Below are positions 17,140 to 25,723 of a stretch of 64,000 nucleotides of DNA, one piece after another (positions within the stretch are counted from its first letter, which is position 1; each line of letters begins with the position of its first letter). The translations under genes and the position numbers were made by a program. This DNA is from Mycobacterium saskatchewanense (GTDB taxonomy: Bacteria > Actinomycetota > Actinomycetes > Mycobacteriales > Mycobacteriaceae), in the NCBI RefSeq assembly GCF_010729105.1, contig NZ_AP022573.1, positions 3,224,001-3,288,000 on the forward strand, written 5' to 3'. The notes below the pieces were generated by a model. It did not search any database and was not told where the DNA came from. It saw nothing but the letters and a program-made list of their open reading frames with translations.

Positions 17140-18539
17140 GGCCTAATCGCTTCCTTGATCAGCCGCGCGGCGGCGTCCCGTTCCATGACCAAATCGGCTA
17201 GCTCGTCGCGTAGTCGCTCCAGATCGAAACGCTCGCGTTCACTCATCGCGGCTTCGCCCTCCAGGCCACGCCGCTCCGGCATCGGCTCGCGACTTTGGAT
17301 GGCCGCTGGCGTGACGGACTCCTCCCCGGGCATCTGGGCAACCACCTTGCGCCGAGTCTCGGGACGGTATGACGCGCCGCTTCGGGGTGCGTTGACCACG
17401 CTGGCCACGGGAGGCATACCGCCAAACCAGCCACCCGGGCCGGCCGCCCCCGCTTCGGGCAACGCGTCCAGACCGGGCATCGGCAGCGGTTTTCCGACGA
17501 GTCGAATCTCCGGCGCAGCACTGCCCCAAGCCTGCGGCACCGCGAGACCTCCGACGGATGCGGCGCGACCCAACTTCGCCGACACGTCGGCTCCTACCAG
17601 GCTCACCGGACCCGTTCCGGCCCCCGACGAGTTCGCCAAGCCCGCCACGGCGTCCGGTGCCGCGGTCACCGAAGTCGCAGCCGCCGCGACCAGCCCCCCG
17701 TTGACTCCCAGATTCGGCAGCGCCAACGACATCAGCGGGCCCAGCATGAACAGGGGACCGGAAGCGAAGAACGTAACGCCACTGAGGAATGTGTTGTCCA
17801 ACCCGACAGATTCCAGGAACGGGGAAAGCGCGCTACCCAAGGGGGTGGCATTGAACTCGTTGATCAAGTCGGCCAGCGCCTGCAGGGGGTTGGTACCGCC
17901 GCCCAATAGGCTTTGCAGCGCCGCCGGCACCTGGGACAGCAGCGACTGGCCGGCGGCCGAACTGGCCTGCGTGCCCGCCGCGGCAGCTTGGGCGGCCGGC
18001 GCGGACGAGTTGGTGGTGGTCTGCGGCGCCGCAGTGAACGCGGTCAGCGTCGTCGCGGCCGCTGAGCCGGCGGCATATCGATACATCGCAGCGGCGTCTT
18101 GCGCCCACATTTCGGCGTACTGGGCTTCGGCGGCGGCGATGGCTGCGCCGTTTTGGCCAATGATGTTGGTGGCCACCAGCGACGCCAACAGCGTCCGGTT
18201 GGCCGCGATCAGCGGCGGCGGCACCGTGGCCGCGAAAGCGGCCTCGTATGCCGCGGCCGCCGAACGCGCCTGGTCCGCGGTCTGTTCAGCCTGCGCTGCG
18301 GTGGTCGTCATCCACTCCACGTACGCCAGGGCTGCGGCGGTCATCGATGCCGACGACGGGCCCAACCAGGGCCCGCTTGTCAGCTCGGAGATCACCGATT
18401 GATGGGAGGTCGCCGCCGACGTCAACTCGGAAGCCAACCGGTCCCAGGTTGCCGCGGCCGTAATCAGCGGCTCCGAACCGGCTCCTAAGTACATCCGCGC
18501 GGAGTTGATCTCCGGCGGCAACGCCGCATAATCCAGCAT
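17136..18539 (-). CDS. PPE family protein, SVP subgroup (467 aa)
   Basis: Starts [17 protein letters not shown], with SGPWLGPSS about residue 58 and the SVP-type motif [15 protein letters not shown] near residue 342. It ends in a charged helix ([19 protein letters not shown]) like its neighbour, so the pair probably arose by duplication. The ATG at 18539 is chosen because AGGAGGG lies three to four bases before it; an upstream in-frame ATG at 18572 has no such site. It follows esxN after 185 bases, which may hold its own promoter, and overlaps the next PPE gene by 4 bases. Confidence 0.92.
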   Translation of the reverse strand: MLDYAALPPEINSARMYLGAGSEPLITAAATWDRLASELTSAATSHQSVISELTSGPWLGPSSASMTAAALAYVEWMTTTAAQAEQTADQARSAAAAYEAAFAATVPPPLIAANRTLLASLVATNIIGQNGAAIAAAEAQYAEMWAQDAAAMYRYAAGSAAATTLTAFTAAPQTTTNSSAPAAQAAAAGTQASSAAGQSLLSQVPAALQSLLGGGTNPLQALADLINEFNATPLGSALSPFLESVGLDNTFLSGVTFFASGPLFMLGPLMSLALPNLGVNGGLVAAAATSVTAAPDAVAGLANSSGAGTGPVSLVGADVSAKLGRAASVGGLAVPQAWGSAAPEIRLVGKPLPMPGLDALPEAGAAGPGGWFGGMPPVASVVNAPRSGASYRPETRRKVVAQMPGEESVTPAAIQSREPMPERRGLEGEAAMSERERFDLERLRDELADLVMERDAAARLIKEAIRP

Positions 18540-18689
18540 TTTCCCTCCTACCCAGCTGGCTGCTGATTGCATTCACGGTTGCCCTGTTGCTGCGAGGAAC
18601 CGCTTTCAGTGAAATGTCTGTTCTCTCAAGCCGTTACGCGGCGCACTCGCGGATGCCGATTCCCTGCCGGAAGCACCGTTGCGACCTCG

Positions 18690-18706
18690 CCGGGGTGCGG
18701 CCCCGG
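18690..18706 (-). terminator. GC-rich hairpin after esxN
   Basis: CCGGGG (18690-18695) and CCCCGG (18701-18706) form a perfect 6-bp stem with a 5-base loop, 19 bases past the esxN stop codon. There is no U-tract. It could end or process the PE-esx transcript before the PPE genes. Confidence 0.3.
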
Positions 18707-18724
18707 GTTCGAGAAAGCGGGGCG

Positions 18725-19009
18725 TCAGGCCCAGCTGGACCCGACGGCGCTGTCGGTGCTCGCCATGTTGCTGCCGGCGGTCTGCACCTTCTGGCCGTGG
18801 GAGTTGGCCTGCTCGTAAATCACCTGGAAGTTACGACCCAACTGGGTGATGAACTCCTGGCAGGCGACCGAACCGGCGCCGCCCCAGAAGTCACCGGCGG
18901 CCAGCACATCGCGAACGATGGCCTGGTGCTCGGCCTCCAACGACGCCGCCTGGGCCCGGATCAGGGCACCGTGGGAGTCAACGTCACCGAACTGGTAATT
19001 GATCGTCAT
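18725..19009 (-). CDS. esxN: EsxN-type ESAT-6-like protein (94 aa)
   Basis: Begins MTINYQFGDVDSHG and carries the WxG motif as FWGGAG (about 41-46), with the sequence AAGDFWGGAGSVACQEF typical of the Mtb9.9/EsxN subfamily. It ends in DSAVGSSWA. Length equals the family norm. Of two ATGs six bases apart, 19009 is preferred because AGGGGA is 7 bases upstream; for the other the gap is only 1 base. It forms a heterodimer with the EsxM-type protein encoded 11 bases upstream and is exported by an ESX system, most likely ESX-5. Confidence 0.93.
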   Translation of the reverse strand: MTINYQFGDVDSHGALIRAQAASLEAEHQAIVRDVLAAGDFWGGAGSVACQEFITQLGRNFQVIYEQANSHGQKVQTAGSNMASTDSAVGSSWA

Positions 19010-19020
19010 CGTCATATCCC

Positions 19021-19317
19021 CTAGCTGCTCAAGATCTGCTGCGAAGCCTGCTCTTGCTGCTCGTAGTTGTTCGCGTCGCGGACCAAGCCGTCGCGAACCC
19101 CGTGCAGCATGTTCACAATGTTGCGGAAGGCCTGGTTGACCTGCCCCATCGTGTCGTAGGACGTGGCCTGGGCCTGGCCGCTCCACCCCGCACCGGCGAT
19201 GTTCATCGACGACGCCCACATCTTGCGGGCCTCGTCCTCCACCGTCTGCGCATGCACTTCGAAACGACCGGCCATCGCACGCATCGCGTGCGGGTCGGTC
19301 ATGAACCGAGTTGCCAT
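19021..19317 (-). CDS. esxM: EsxM-type WXG100 protein (98 aa)
   Basis: A full-length QILSS-subfamily protein: it starts [21 protein letters not shown], has the WxG turn as AGWSGQA (about 43-49), and ends QASQQILSS. This group (EsxJ/K/M/P/W) pairs with EsxN-type proteins. The gene lies between the PE gene (71-base gap) and esxN (11-base gap), the standard order of ESX-5 accessory cassettes. Subfamily assignment is certain; which paralog it is cannot be told from sequence alone. Confidence 0.93.
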   Translation of the reverse strand: MATRFMTDPHAMRAMAGRFEVHAQTVEDEARKMWASSMNIAGAGWSGQAQATSYDTMGQVNQAFRNIVNMLHGVRDGLVRDANNYEQQEQASQQILSS

Positions 19318-19388
19318 CTCAATCTCCTCGACTAGTAATCGATCACCGGAAAGGACTCGCCCCCAAGGGGAGCGGTGGGTGGTGGGAG

Positions 19389-19688
19389 TTAACCCACGCC
19401 GGTGGCATTGGCGGCCTCAGTGGCGTCATACGAAAACGCACTGATTCCCAGCGTGTTCACGAACATCTGGTGGATCACCGCCGCCTGGGCGCTCACCGCC
19501 TGGTACATCTGTGCGTGCGCGGAAAATTGTGCCGCGGTTAGCGCGGAAACCTCGTCAGCCGCCGCCGGGACCACACCAGTCGTGGGCGCCGCGGAAGCCG
19601 CGTTCTGCGAATCAACCCCCGCCCCGATACCGCTCAAAGTCGCAGCGGCAGCCGCCAAGGCCTCCGGCTGCGTAGTCACGAACACCAT
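19389..19688 (-). CDS. PE family protein, PE domain only (99 aa)
   Basis: Starts [22 protein letters not shown] with the PE signature at residues 8-9 and consists of the PE domain alone. Near the C-terminus YDATE fits the YxxxD/E type VII secretion signal. It should dimerise with a PPE protein from the same cassette. GAAAGGAAA lies just before the ATG. It is the first gene of the cassette, and a plausible sigma-A-type promoter lies about 45-75 bases upstream. Confidence 0.92.
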   Translation of the reverse strand: MVFVTTQPEALAAAAATLSGIGAGVDSQNAASAAPTTGVVPAAADEVSALTAAQFSAHAQMYQAVSAQAAVIHQMFVNTLGISAFSYDATEAANATGVG

Positions 19689-19733
19689 AGCTTTTCCTTT
19701 CGCGCTAGTAATAGGCCCTTATTGATTGGCGTA

Positions 19734-19762
19734 ATGCTAACGTAGTAAAGTTAGCTGTGCAA
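19734..19762 (-). promoter_or_regulatory. Likely promoter of the PE-esx-PPE cassette
   Basis: On the minus strand TTGCAC (19762-19757), a 17-base spacer, and TAGCAT (19739-19734). Spacing is ideal and both boxes are close to the sigma-A consensus. The transcript would have a leader of about 40 bases with a good ribosome-binding site. Confidence 0.45.
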
Positions 19763-20199
19763 TACCTATACCGACGGGATTGTTGACTGATTACCGGAAT
19801 TAACAGCCGCGTTACGGGTCTAGTAATCGATTAGCCGAACCGATTCGTCGCGGCTCGCGGATAACCGTTCCTTTCGAAGCTCGAGAACCGTCACTTCTGG
19901 CGTTCAGCCCGACACCCGCACGCGAGGCATCCTCGGCACGTATCGAGTCAGAGGGCGTTTACATGCCCAATTCGTCGTCACGCCCCTGCAACCCGGAAGC
20001 CGGGGAATTCCATGAGAGCGGGTCGCCGCCAGGCTCGCACGCCCGCTTGCCAGTCCGAATGCAACAGTTCACACAACGGCAGTAACGATTACTTCGAAGC
20101 TACCCGTCGCAAAGACAATTGATCGGCTATATTAGTTTGCTACAGATCGCATATCGCTTTATCAACAGCGTCCTAGGTAAATGAACGTTGACGCCATCG
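19763..20199. other. Intergenic stretch without a gene
   Basis: This is AT-richer than its surroundings and has no coding frame. The 12-mer CTAGTAATCGAT at 19820-19831 recurs at 19332-19343 between the PE gene and esxM, with a shorter copy at 19705-19712. Nothing else was recognised. Confidence 0.5.
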
Positions 20200-21666
20200 T
20201 CACGGCGAGACCAGGGGAACGCTGGTCCCGTCCACCTCGCTGGCGACGGCGGGCTCGCGCCATACCCATGGCTGGCGATCCTGAACGAGGCGCCGGTAGG
20301 CGTAGAGCACAATCGACATCGAGAGCACCACGACTCCGACGATTAAATCCTTGGTAGTGCCGTAGCCGGTGATCGACGCGCTGAACGCACCGACCACGAG
20401 CATCGCCGTGTCGATCACTACGAGGGCGGCCGCGATGTAGATCCACCGGCGGCCGAGTTTGATGGGGCGTGGCGCATCCGGCTGGTCGCGACGCAGGTGC
20501 AGGAACCCGGTGAGCGAAAAGATATGGCACAGAATGTAACCGAGGATGCCGGCCACAATCACCGCGAGCGCTTCCCCGACGAAAAGGATCAGGATCACAT
20601 TCACTACCAAATCCAACGACATGGCGCGGCCCGGGACTTTGAAGCGGTTGAGTTCGCCGAGCTGCTTGATGGTCAGACCTTCACGCGCGCTCCCGTGTAG
20701 CACGCGTCCGCCGTCGGCGGTGGTCATCACCATGAGAAGTAGCAGTCCCGCGATCATGCAGATCGTCATCACCACGTCCCCGCCCCGGAAGAGGCTGCCG
20801 AACAGGCGGAGGTAGAACGTCACGGGGTTCGCCGCGACGTCCGCTTGATCGACAATGCCACCGACGCCGAAGGGGACCAGCGTGTACACGACGATGATGA
20901 AGAGGCCGGCCAGCCGCAGCGCAATTCGGCTGTCGCGGACAGTGTCACGGAATTCAGGGACGAAGGACGCGACCGCCTCAATGCCGTATCCGGACCAGGC
21001 GAGCACGAACATCCAGGCGAGTGCTGTGCGCCACCCGGGTTCCCCGCTGGCGGCGAGATCCCAATGCAATTTGCTTATCGACCACTGGCTGGAGAGCAGC
21101 GGAGAAGCGGCGAACACCACGATCGGGATAAGCACCAGGATCCCCGTGGCGTACATGATCCACATCGCAGGGCGCATGCCCAGCACGTTGAGGGCCCAGC
21201 CCAGTACCAGGACACCGAGCCCGATCATGTGCGGAAGCCCGACCGTCGCAAGCCCGGTGGAAAACGTCCACGTTTGCTCGGGGAACCACTCGGACTGCAC
21301 CAGCTTGCCGATCTGCAGACCATAGATGGCGAGCGAACTCGACCACGCAAACCAGTAGCCATAGGTTGCGAGCGGACCCACCAGTGTGGAATGTCTGCGC
21401 CAACCCTGGTGGGCGTACATCGAGATACCGCCGACCTTGTCGGCGAACATGCTGGCCATTTCCGAGTACACAAAGTTCTGGAGGCAAGCCTGCACGGCGA
21501 CGATCCCCAGCAGTACCACCGTGGTCCACGCACCGATCAAGCCGATGGCATAGCCCATACCGACAAACAGGGCAGCTGGGATGGACAGACTGATCGTGAA
21601 GCCGTCCCACCACCTAAGGCTCTTGTCGTAGGTGTGGTCGTCGGCGAACGAGTCGTGTGCGGTCAT
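20200..21666 (-). CDS. APC-superfamily amino acid permease (488 aa)
   Basis: About twelve hydrophobic segments. TM1 carries ISLSIPAALFVGMGYAIGLIG, the unwound substrate-binding region of the amino acid-polyamine-organocation (APC) superfamily, and a later MVMTTADGGRVLHGSAREG loop is also family-like. It should import an amino acid or amine using a proton gradient. AGAGGAG precedes the ATG. It is divergent from an Lrp regulator across 232 bases, and downstream neighbours are amine and acid catabolic genes, so it probably brings in their substrate. The exact substrate is unknown. Confidence 0.85.
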   Translation of the reverse strand: MTAHDSFADDHTYDKSLRWWDGFTISLSIPAALFVGMGYAIGLIGAWTTVVLLGIVAVQACLQNFVYSEMASMFADKVGGISMYAHQGWRRHSTLVGPLATYGYWFAWSSSLAIYGLQIGKLVQSEWFPEQTWTFSTGLATVGLPHMIGLGVLVLGWALNVLGMRPAMWIMYATGILVLIPIVVFAASPLLSSQWSISKLHWDLAASGEPGWRTALAWMFVLAWSGYGIEAVASFVPEFRDTVRDSRIALRLAGLFIIVVYTLVPFGVGGIVDQADVAANPVTFYLRLFGSLFRGGDVVMTICMIAGLLLLMVMTTADGGRVLHGSAREGLTIKQLGELNRFKVPGRAMSLDLVVNVILILFVGEALAVIVAGILGYILCHIFSLTGFLHLRRDQPDAPRPIKLGRRWIYIAAALVVIDTAMLVVGAFSASITGYGTTKDLIVGVVVLSMSIVLYAYRRLVQDRQPWVWREPAVASEVDGTSVPLVSP

Positions 21667-21780
21667 TCAGGCTCCTCTGGTTCCTGGCTGAAGGTAAGCC
21701 CCGGGCCTTGCTGTCGGGAAACGCGATCGGCGCAACTTTGCTCATCGCATCGGTTGTGAGGCGGAACACTAGCACTGCGC

Positions 21781-21803
21781 ATTGCGTGGTGCAATTTGAA
21801 ATT
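21781..21803. promoter_or_regulatory. Candidate Lrp-type operator between permease and regulator
   Basis: Two adjoining symmetric sites: ATTGC-GTGGT-GCAAT (21781-21795) and AATTT-G-AAATT (21793-21803). Lrp/AsnC proteins bind roughly 15-bp palindromes, and this lies in the divergent region of an lrp-type gene and its probable target. Confidence 0.45.
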
Positions 21804-21898
21804 TCTGCGCGAGACGTAGACGCTGGGCGCCCCGCACCTAGTGAATGCGTGGATGTGCCCGTCCGATGCAGCAAACGCGTCTCGCTAGAGTCATGGGC

Positions 21899-22360
21899 AT
21901 GGCCCAGGACAGTCTCGACCACCTCGACCGCGCGATCCTGCATCAGCTCGAAGAGGACGGCCGACGCGCATTTCGCGAGATCGCCCGAGTGGTGGGCACT
22001 TCTGAGGCCACCGTGCGCGCACGCGTGAAGCGCATGCAAGATCTCGAGATCTTGCGGATCGTGGCTTTTGCCGATCCGAAACGTCTGAGCAACCAGCAAC
22101 TGACCATCGCAATGCTCACGGTGGACCCGCAACACCATCGTGACGTGGTGGCCGCCCTGACGAAATTGCCTCAAATCTCTTATGTCTCCACCCTGCTCGG
22201 CCGCGCAGACGTTTGCGCGGAGATCGCCAGTGCCGACAACGTCGACTTGTGGGAGTTCCTGGAGAACGAGGTCCATACGATCGAGGGTGTGCGGTCGGTC
22301 GAGGCGATGTCCGTGGTGCATGTGCATAAGCTGCGCTACGTGACGCCACCGACCGACTGA
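21899..22360 (+). CDS. Lrp/AsnC family regulator (153 aa)
   Basis: The N-terminal helix-turn-helix is LDRAILHQLEEDGRRAFREIARVVGTSEATVRARVKRM (in two parts, residues 8-45). It is followed by a C-terminal RAM/AsnC ligand-binding domain with LLGRADVCAEIAS. These proteins sense an amino acid and control transport or catabolism. In-frame starts exist at 21893 and 21899; the latter gives MAQDSLDHLDRAI with AGAG at a usable distance, and a still longer frame from 21845 lacks support. Divergence from the permease suggests it is the main target. Confidence 0.87.
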   Translation: MAQDSLDHLDRAILHQLEEDGRRAFREIARVVGTSEATVRARVKRMQDLEILRIVAFADPKRLSNQQLTIAMLTVDPQHHRDVVAALTKLPQISYVSTLLGRADVCAEIASADNVDLWEFLENEVHTIEGVRSVEAMSVVHVHKLRYVTPPTD

Positions 22361-22492
22361 CATCGACGCGGCGCCGATCTCGCGGGAGAGGCGCGATTTC
22401 GGAGCCGCCGCACCGTCGCGCAACGCGGGACGCCGGGGCTCCCACGCACAATGCGAAGGCGAATGGCGCAGGTTGCATGCCCTGTTTGCGTG

Positions 22493-22503
22493 GTGTTAGC
22501 GTT
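22493..22503 (+). promoter_or_regulatory. 11-base motif shared with the PucR/mmsA promoter region
   Basis: GTGTTAGCGTT stands 70 bases before the deacetylase operon and recurs exactly, inverted, at 32782-32792. A joint regulator for the two ends of the catabolic region is possible. Confidence 0.35.
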
Positions 22504-22572
22504 ATGGACAACGCAACGCGTCGCACATAGCGGTGTCATTGATGCATTGCGCAGCGCGTACCAGGAGGTTTC

Positions 22573-23409
22573 GTGACCCGATTGCACCGCTTCCCCGGCG
22601 ACAACAGTGTCGCCGTTTCGCTGACGTTCGACGTCGACGCCGAAGCAGGCTGGCTCGGCGAGGGCGCGGAGTACGAGCGCAGGCTCACGATCCTTTCCGA
22701 GGGGCGTTACGGGGTGGTGCGCGGCATTCCGAGGATCTTGGAACTGCTTGGACGCCAACATATTCCAGCGACCTTCTTTGTGCCGGGCTATACCGCCGAA
22801 CATCACCCCGGGCTGGTGGACAGGTTGCTCGAAGCCGGCCACGAGGTGGCTCACCACGGGTACCTGCACCTGCGTAGCGATAAGGCGTCCGCGCAGTCCC
22901 AAGCCGACGAGATCGAGCGTGGTCTGGAGGTTTTCGAACAAATCGGCGTTCCCAAGCCCCGCGGCTACCGCTCCACCTCCTGGGAGCTGACACCGGAAAC
23001 CTTCGAGCTGCTGGTGAAATTCGGCTTCGTCTACGACTCCAGCTGCATGGGTGATGATCGTCCGTACATTGAGCGCTGGGGCGATCTCCAGATTCTGGAG
23101 ATTCCAGTGCACTGGTCACTGGACGACTGGCCCCGATTCGGCTGGAACATCGACGGCGGTGGCAATGTCGCCGACCCGGATGAGTTGCGCCGCACCTGGA
23201 TCGCCGAATTCGAGTCGGCACGCGCCGAGCGGCGCCACACGAGCTTCACGATGCATCCCGAGGTTATCGGCCGGCCCTATCGACTCGCTCAACTCGAGCG
23301 AGTCGTGGAACACATCGTCGCATCGGGGGATGTCTGGTTCGCCAGAATGGACCAAGTCGCCGAGTACGCGGCGCCGTCGCTGGGCGTGGCGGTGAAATCC
23401 CAGCCGTGA
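22573..23409 (+). CDS. Polysaccharide-deacetylase-fold hydrolase, allantoinase/imidase-like (278 aa)
   Basis: NodB-fold metal hydrolase with LTFDVDAE (Asp20, Asp22) and the metal histidines in HEVAHHGYLH (His90-99). The double-His form and the N-terminal FDVDAE are typical of the PuuE-like branch that opens cyclic amides and ureides rather than of chitin or peptidoglycan deacetylases. No signal peptide is seen, so it acts inside the cell. The GTG at 22573 has AGGAGG five bases upstream. The next gene starts within its stop codon (GTGA), so it founds a tightly coupled operon of at least six genes. Confidence 0.8.
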   Translation: MTRLHRFPGDNSVAVSLTFDVDAEAGWLGEGAEYERRLTILSEGRYGVVRGIPRILELLGRQHIPATFFVPGYTAEHHPGLVDRLLEAGHEVAHHGYLHLRSDKASAQSQADEIERGLEVFEQIGVPKPRGYRSTSWELTPETFELLVKFGFVYDSSCMGDDRPYIERWGDLQILEIPVHWSLDDWPRFGWNIDGGGNVADPDELRRTWIAEFESARAERRHTSFTMHPEVIGRPYRLAQLERVVEHIVASGDVWFARMDQVAEYAAPSLGVAVKSQP

Positions 23410-24524
23410 CAAACCGATTCCGGTCCTCGCAGACACTCCCCTATGAGCGAGGCGCCGAGTTCGGGGAGACGTATGCGGGCGAAGTCGCAGCGACGGTTGC
23501 TGCCTACCAGGGGCTATTCGACCGCGTCGCCGGCAAGTCTGTGGACTTGAAGCATTGGGGGAAAATCGCTTTCAGTCGCATCGCGCGGTACTCAACCGAG
23601 TTGGCCGACGAGATCACCGGCCTCGCCCACGCGGCGAAAGTTCCGGTCGCCTCCATCGCAGCCATCAACGCTCGTACTGAGGTATTGGCCGCCCTCGGCC
23701 GGCGCGCAAACGGCGAATCGGCGCGGGCCCATGAATGCTCGACCGTGGTGCGACTCCGGAAGGGTCGGGCGCCGTTGGCGGTGCAAGCCTGGGATTGGTA
23801 TGCCGACCTCAGTGACCTGTGGCTCGTGTGGGAAATTCCGCGCCCCGACGGCCGCCTCGTCACCACCGTCACCGAATACGGCATCTTGGGCAAGATCGGC
23901 GTCAACAACCAGGGTCTGGGTATCCACTTCAACATCCTGCATCACCGTGACGACGGGGCCGAAATCGGTGTGCCGGTGCATATTTTGGCCCGCAGGATCC
24001 TCGACGAAGCCCGCGACCTCAACCACGCACTCACCATGGCGGCTCAAGCGGCGGTGTCCGCCTCCTCTTCGCTCACGCTGGTCGCGACGGCCGGTGGCGA
24101 GTCTGCGGCCATCAGCGTGGAACTCAACCCCGCCGGTGTGGGCTACGCATTGCCTGACGCCGACGGACTCCTGGTGCATACCAACCACTTTCTGAGCACG
24201 CCGGCCAATCTCGCCGATACCGAACTGCGCAACGGGCCAGATACCGTCGTCCGCCACGACATGCTGCGGCGGGCACTAGCCGGCCGCCCCGAGATCACCA
24301 TCCACGACGTCCTGGCCGCGATGTCGTCGCATCTGCTGGGCGGCGGCGGCACCTGCTGTCACGTCGATCCCGCGCTGCCGCCGTCCGCCCAGTTCCAAAC
24401 CCTGGCCACCGTCATCCTCGAGGTTGACGCCGGCACGCTGACCGTCCACCCGGGCGGCCCGTGCACCGCCCCGGCCGCTCTGGCGGCACCATCAGCGAAG
24501 GAGAAGACCAATGCCCACGCTTAA
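23406..24524 (+). CDS. C45-family autoproteolytic acyltransferase/hydrolase (372 aa)
   Basis: Contains the N-terminal-nucleophile site HECSTVV (Cys111), where family members related to penicillin acyl-CoA:6-APA acyltransferase cleave themselves to expose a catalytic cysteine. The downstream WDWYADLSDLWLV and LGKIGVNNQGLGIHFN fit this Ntn fold. Relatives form or break amide bonds. Coupling to a cyclic-amide-type hydrolase suggests amide cleavage here rather than antibiotic synthesis. The GTG start overlaps the preceding stop by 4 bases; the stop overlaps the next gene by 14 bases. Confidence 0.8.
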   Translation: MTNRFRSSQTLPYERGAEFGETYAGEVAATVAAYQGLFDRVAGKSVDLKHWGKIAFSRIARYSTELADEITGLAHAAKVPVASIAAINARTEVLAALGRRANGESARAHECSTVVRLRKGRAPLAVQAWDWYADLSDLWLVWEIPRPDGRLVTTVTEYGILGKIGVNNQGLGIHFNILHHRDDGAEIGVPVHILARRILDEARDLNHALTMAAQAAVSASSSLTLVATAGGESAAISVELNPAGVGYALPDADGLLVHTNHFLSTPANLADTELRNGPDTVVRHDMLRRALAGRPEITIHDVLAAMSSHLLGGGGTCCHVDPALPPSAQFQTLATVILEVDAGTLTVHPGGPCTAPAALAAPSAKEKTNAHA

Positions 24525-24933
24525 ACGAATCGACAATATGGACATCCTTACTCACAATGTGGACACGCTGGTTGACTTCTACCACGGCGTCCTCGGCCTA
24601 CCGTTTTACCTACCCTATGAGAAGGACGAGGAGTGGGCCGCAATCGACTTGGGTAACCTCACCCTTTATATCTTCAAATCCGAAGTGGGAGAGCACCCTC
24701 CGCGCCGCACCGCGGTCAATCCGGAGAACGCGCCCGGGTACGACTCCTTTGCGTTCGAGGTCGACGACCTCGACGAGGCCGAGGCCGAGCTCGATGGACG
24801 GGTGCAGTGGGTCGACAAGCGCATCGAGTGGAAGCACCCCAGTGGCACCTGGTACCGCTACCGTCCTTTCTTCGATCCCGACGGCAACATGCTCTACATC
24901 ACCGAACCGCACGTGTCTCGGACGGCCTCATGA
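24511..24933 (+). CDS. VOC/glyoxalase-fold protein (140 aa)
   Basis: Two beta-alpha-beta-beta-beta units with DILTHNVDTLVDFYHGVLGLPF at the start (in two parts) and FFDPDGNMLYITEP near the end, where the C-terminal metal ligand Glu lies. Length is normal for a single-unit vicinal-oxygen-chelate enzyme. Members include extradiol dioxygenases, epimerases and glyoxalases, so the reaction cannot be fixed. It is in the same operon as the hydrolases and the Rieske oxygenase. The end overlaps the SDR gene start by 4 bases (ATGA). Confidence 0.83.
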   Translation: MPTLKRIDNMDILTHNVDTLVDFYHGVLGLPFYLPYEKDEEWAAIDLGNLTLYIFKSEVGEHPPRRTAVNPENAPGYDSFAFEVDDLDEAEAELDGRVQWVDKRIEWKHPSGTWYRYRPFFDPDGNMLYITEPHVSRTAS

Positions 24934-25694
24934 GCGGGCTGCCGACGACGAGCCTGGCCGGACGGACCGCGTTCGTCACGGGCGCCGCCCGCGGAATGGG
25001 AGCAACTCATGCCGCCACCTTGGCCGACCGGGGCGCCGACCTGCTGATCGCCGACCTTGATACGAACGAACTTGAGGTGGTGGCCAAAGAGATCCGTGCT
25101 GACACCGGCCGACAAGTGCATACCTTGACGCTCGACGTCACCACACCGGATGCCGGGACGCGCGTGTGTGACCGCGCTCGGCAGGTGTTCGGCGGTCTCG
25201 ACATCGTGGTGCACAACGCCGGCATCGTCCACGACTGGAAGACGCTGGCCGATACCCCGGCCGCGCACCTGCAGCCCTACCTCGACGTCAACGTCCTGGG
25301 CCCTTACGAGATCACCCGGACGTTGTTTCCGCTACTGAAGAACAGCACTGCCGGACGCGTCATCTTCATCTCCTCGCAGTGGGGCCAAGTACCCGACGGC
25401 CACTCCTACGGCTACATGGTGTCCAAGGCCGCACAGCTGGGACTGATGAAGGCCCTCGCCATCGAAATGGTTCCGCATCGGATCCTGGTCAACGCGATCG
25501 CCCCCGGCGCCATCCAGACCCGGATGGTGCCACAGGATGTCTATGAAGCCGAGTTGGCCGCGGTTCCGCTCGGACGGCTCGGCGACCCCGCCGAGATCTC
25601 TGCGGCGGTCGCGTTCCTGGCCAGTGACGCCGCCGGTTTCATCACCGGCCAAACGCTTGCCGTCAACGGCGGTGCCCTTATTCCCGCTGCGTGA
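24930..25694 (+). CDS. Short-chain dehydrogenase/reductase (254 aa)
   Basis: Classical SDR: cofactor loop TGAARGMG (17-24), an adenine-pocket Asp in ADLD (41-44), NAG motif HNAG (95-98), catalytic Ser near 148-149, and Tyr162-x3-Lys166 in YMVSK. The C-terminal FITGQTLAVNGG is standard. Asp at the end of beta-2 suggests NAD(H) rather than NADP(H). The ATG overlaps the VOC gene stop, and the stop overlaps a GTG codon of the next frame. It probably oxidises an alcohol made by the oxygenase or hydrolase steps, by inference. Confidence 0.9.
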   Translation: MSGLPTTSLAGRTAFVTGAARGMGATHAATLADRGADLLIADLDTNELEVVAKEIRADTGRQVHTLTLDVTTPDAGTRVCDRARQVFGGLDIVVHNAGIVHDWKTLADTPAAHLQPYLDVNVLGPYEITRTLFPLLKNSTAGRVIFISSQWGQVPDGHSYGYMVSKAAQLGLMKALAIEMVPHRILVNAIAPGAIQTRMVPQDVYEAELAAVPLGRLGDPAEISAAVAFLASDAAGFITGQTLAVNGGALIPAA

Positions 25695-25723
25695 GCAGCA
25701 CGTCACCGAAAGAGGCAGGTCGC

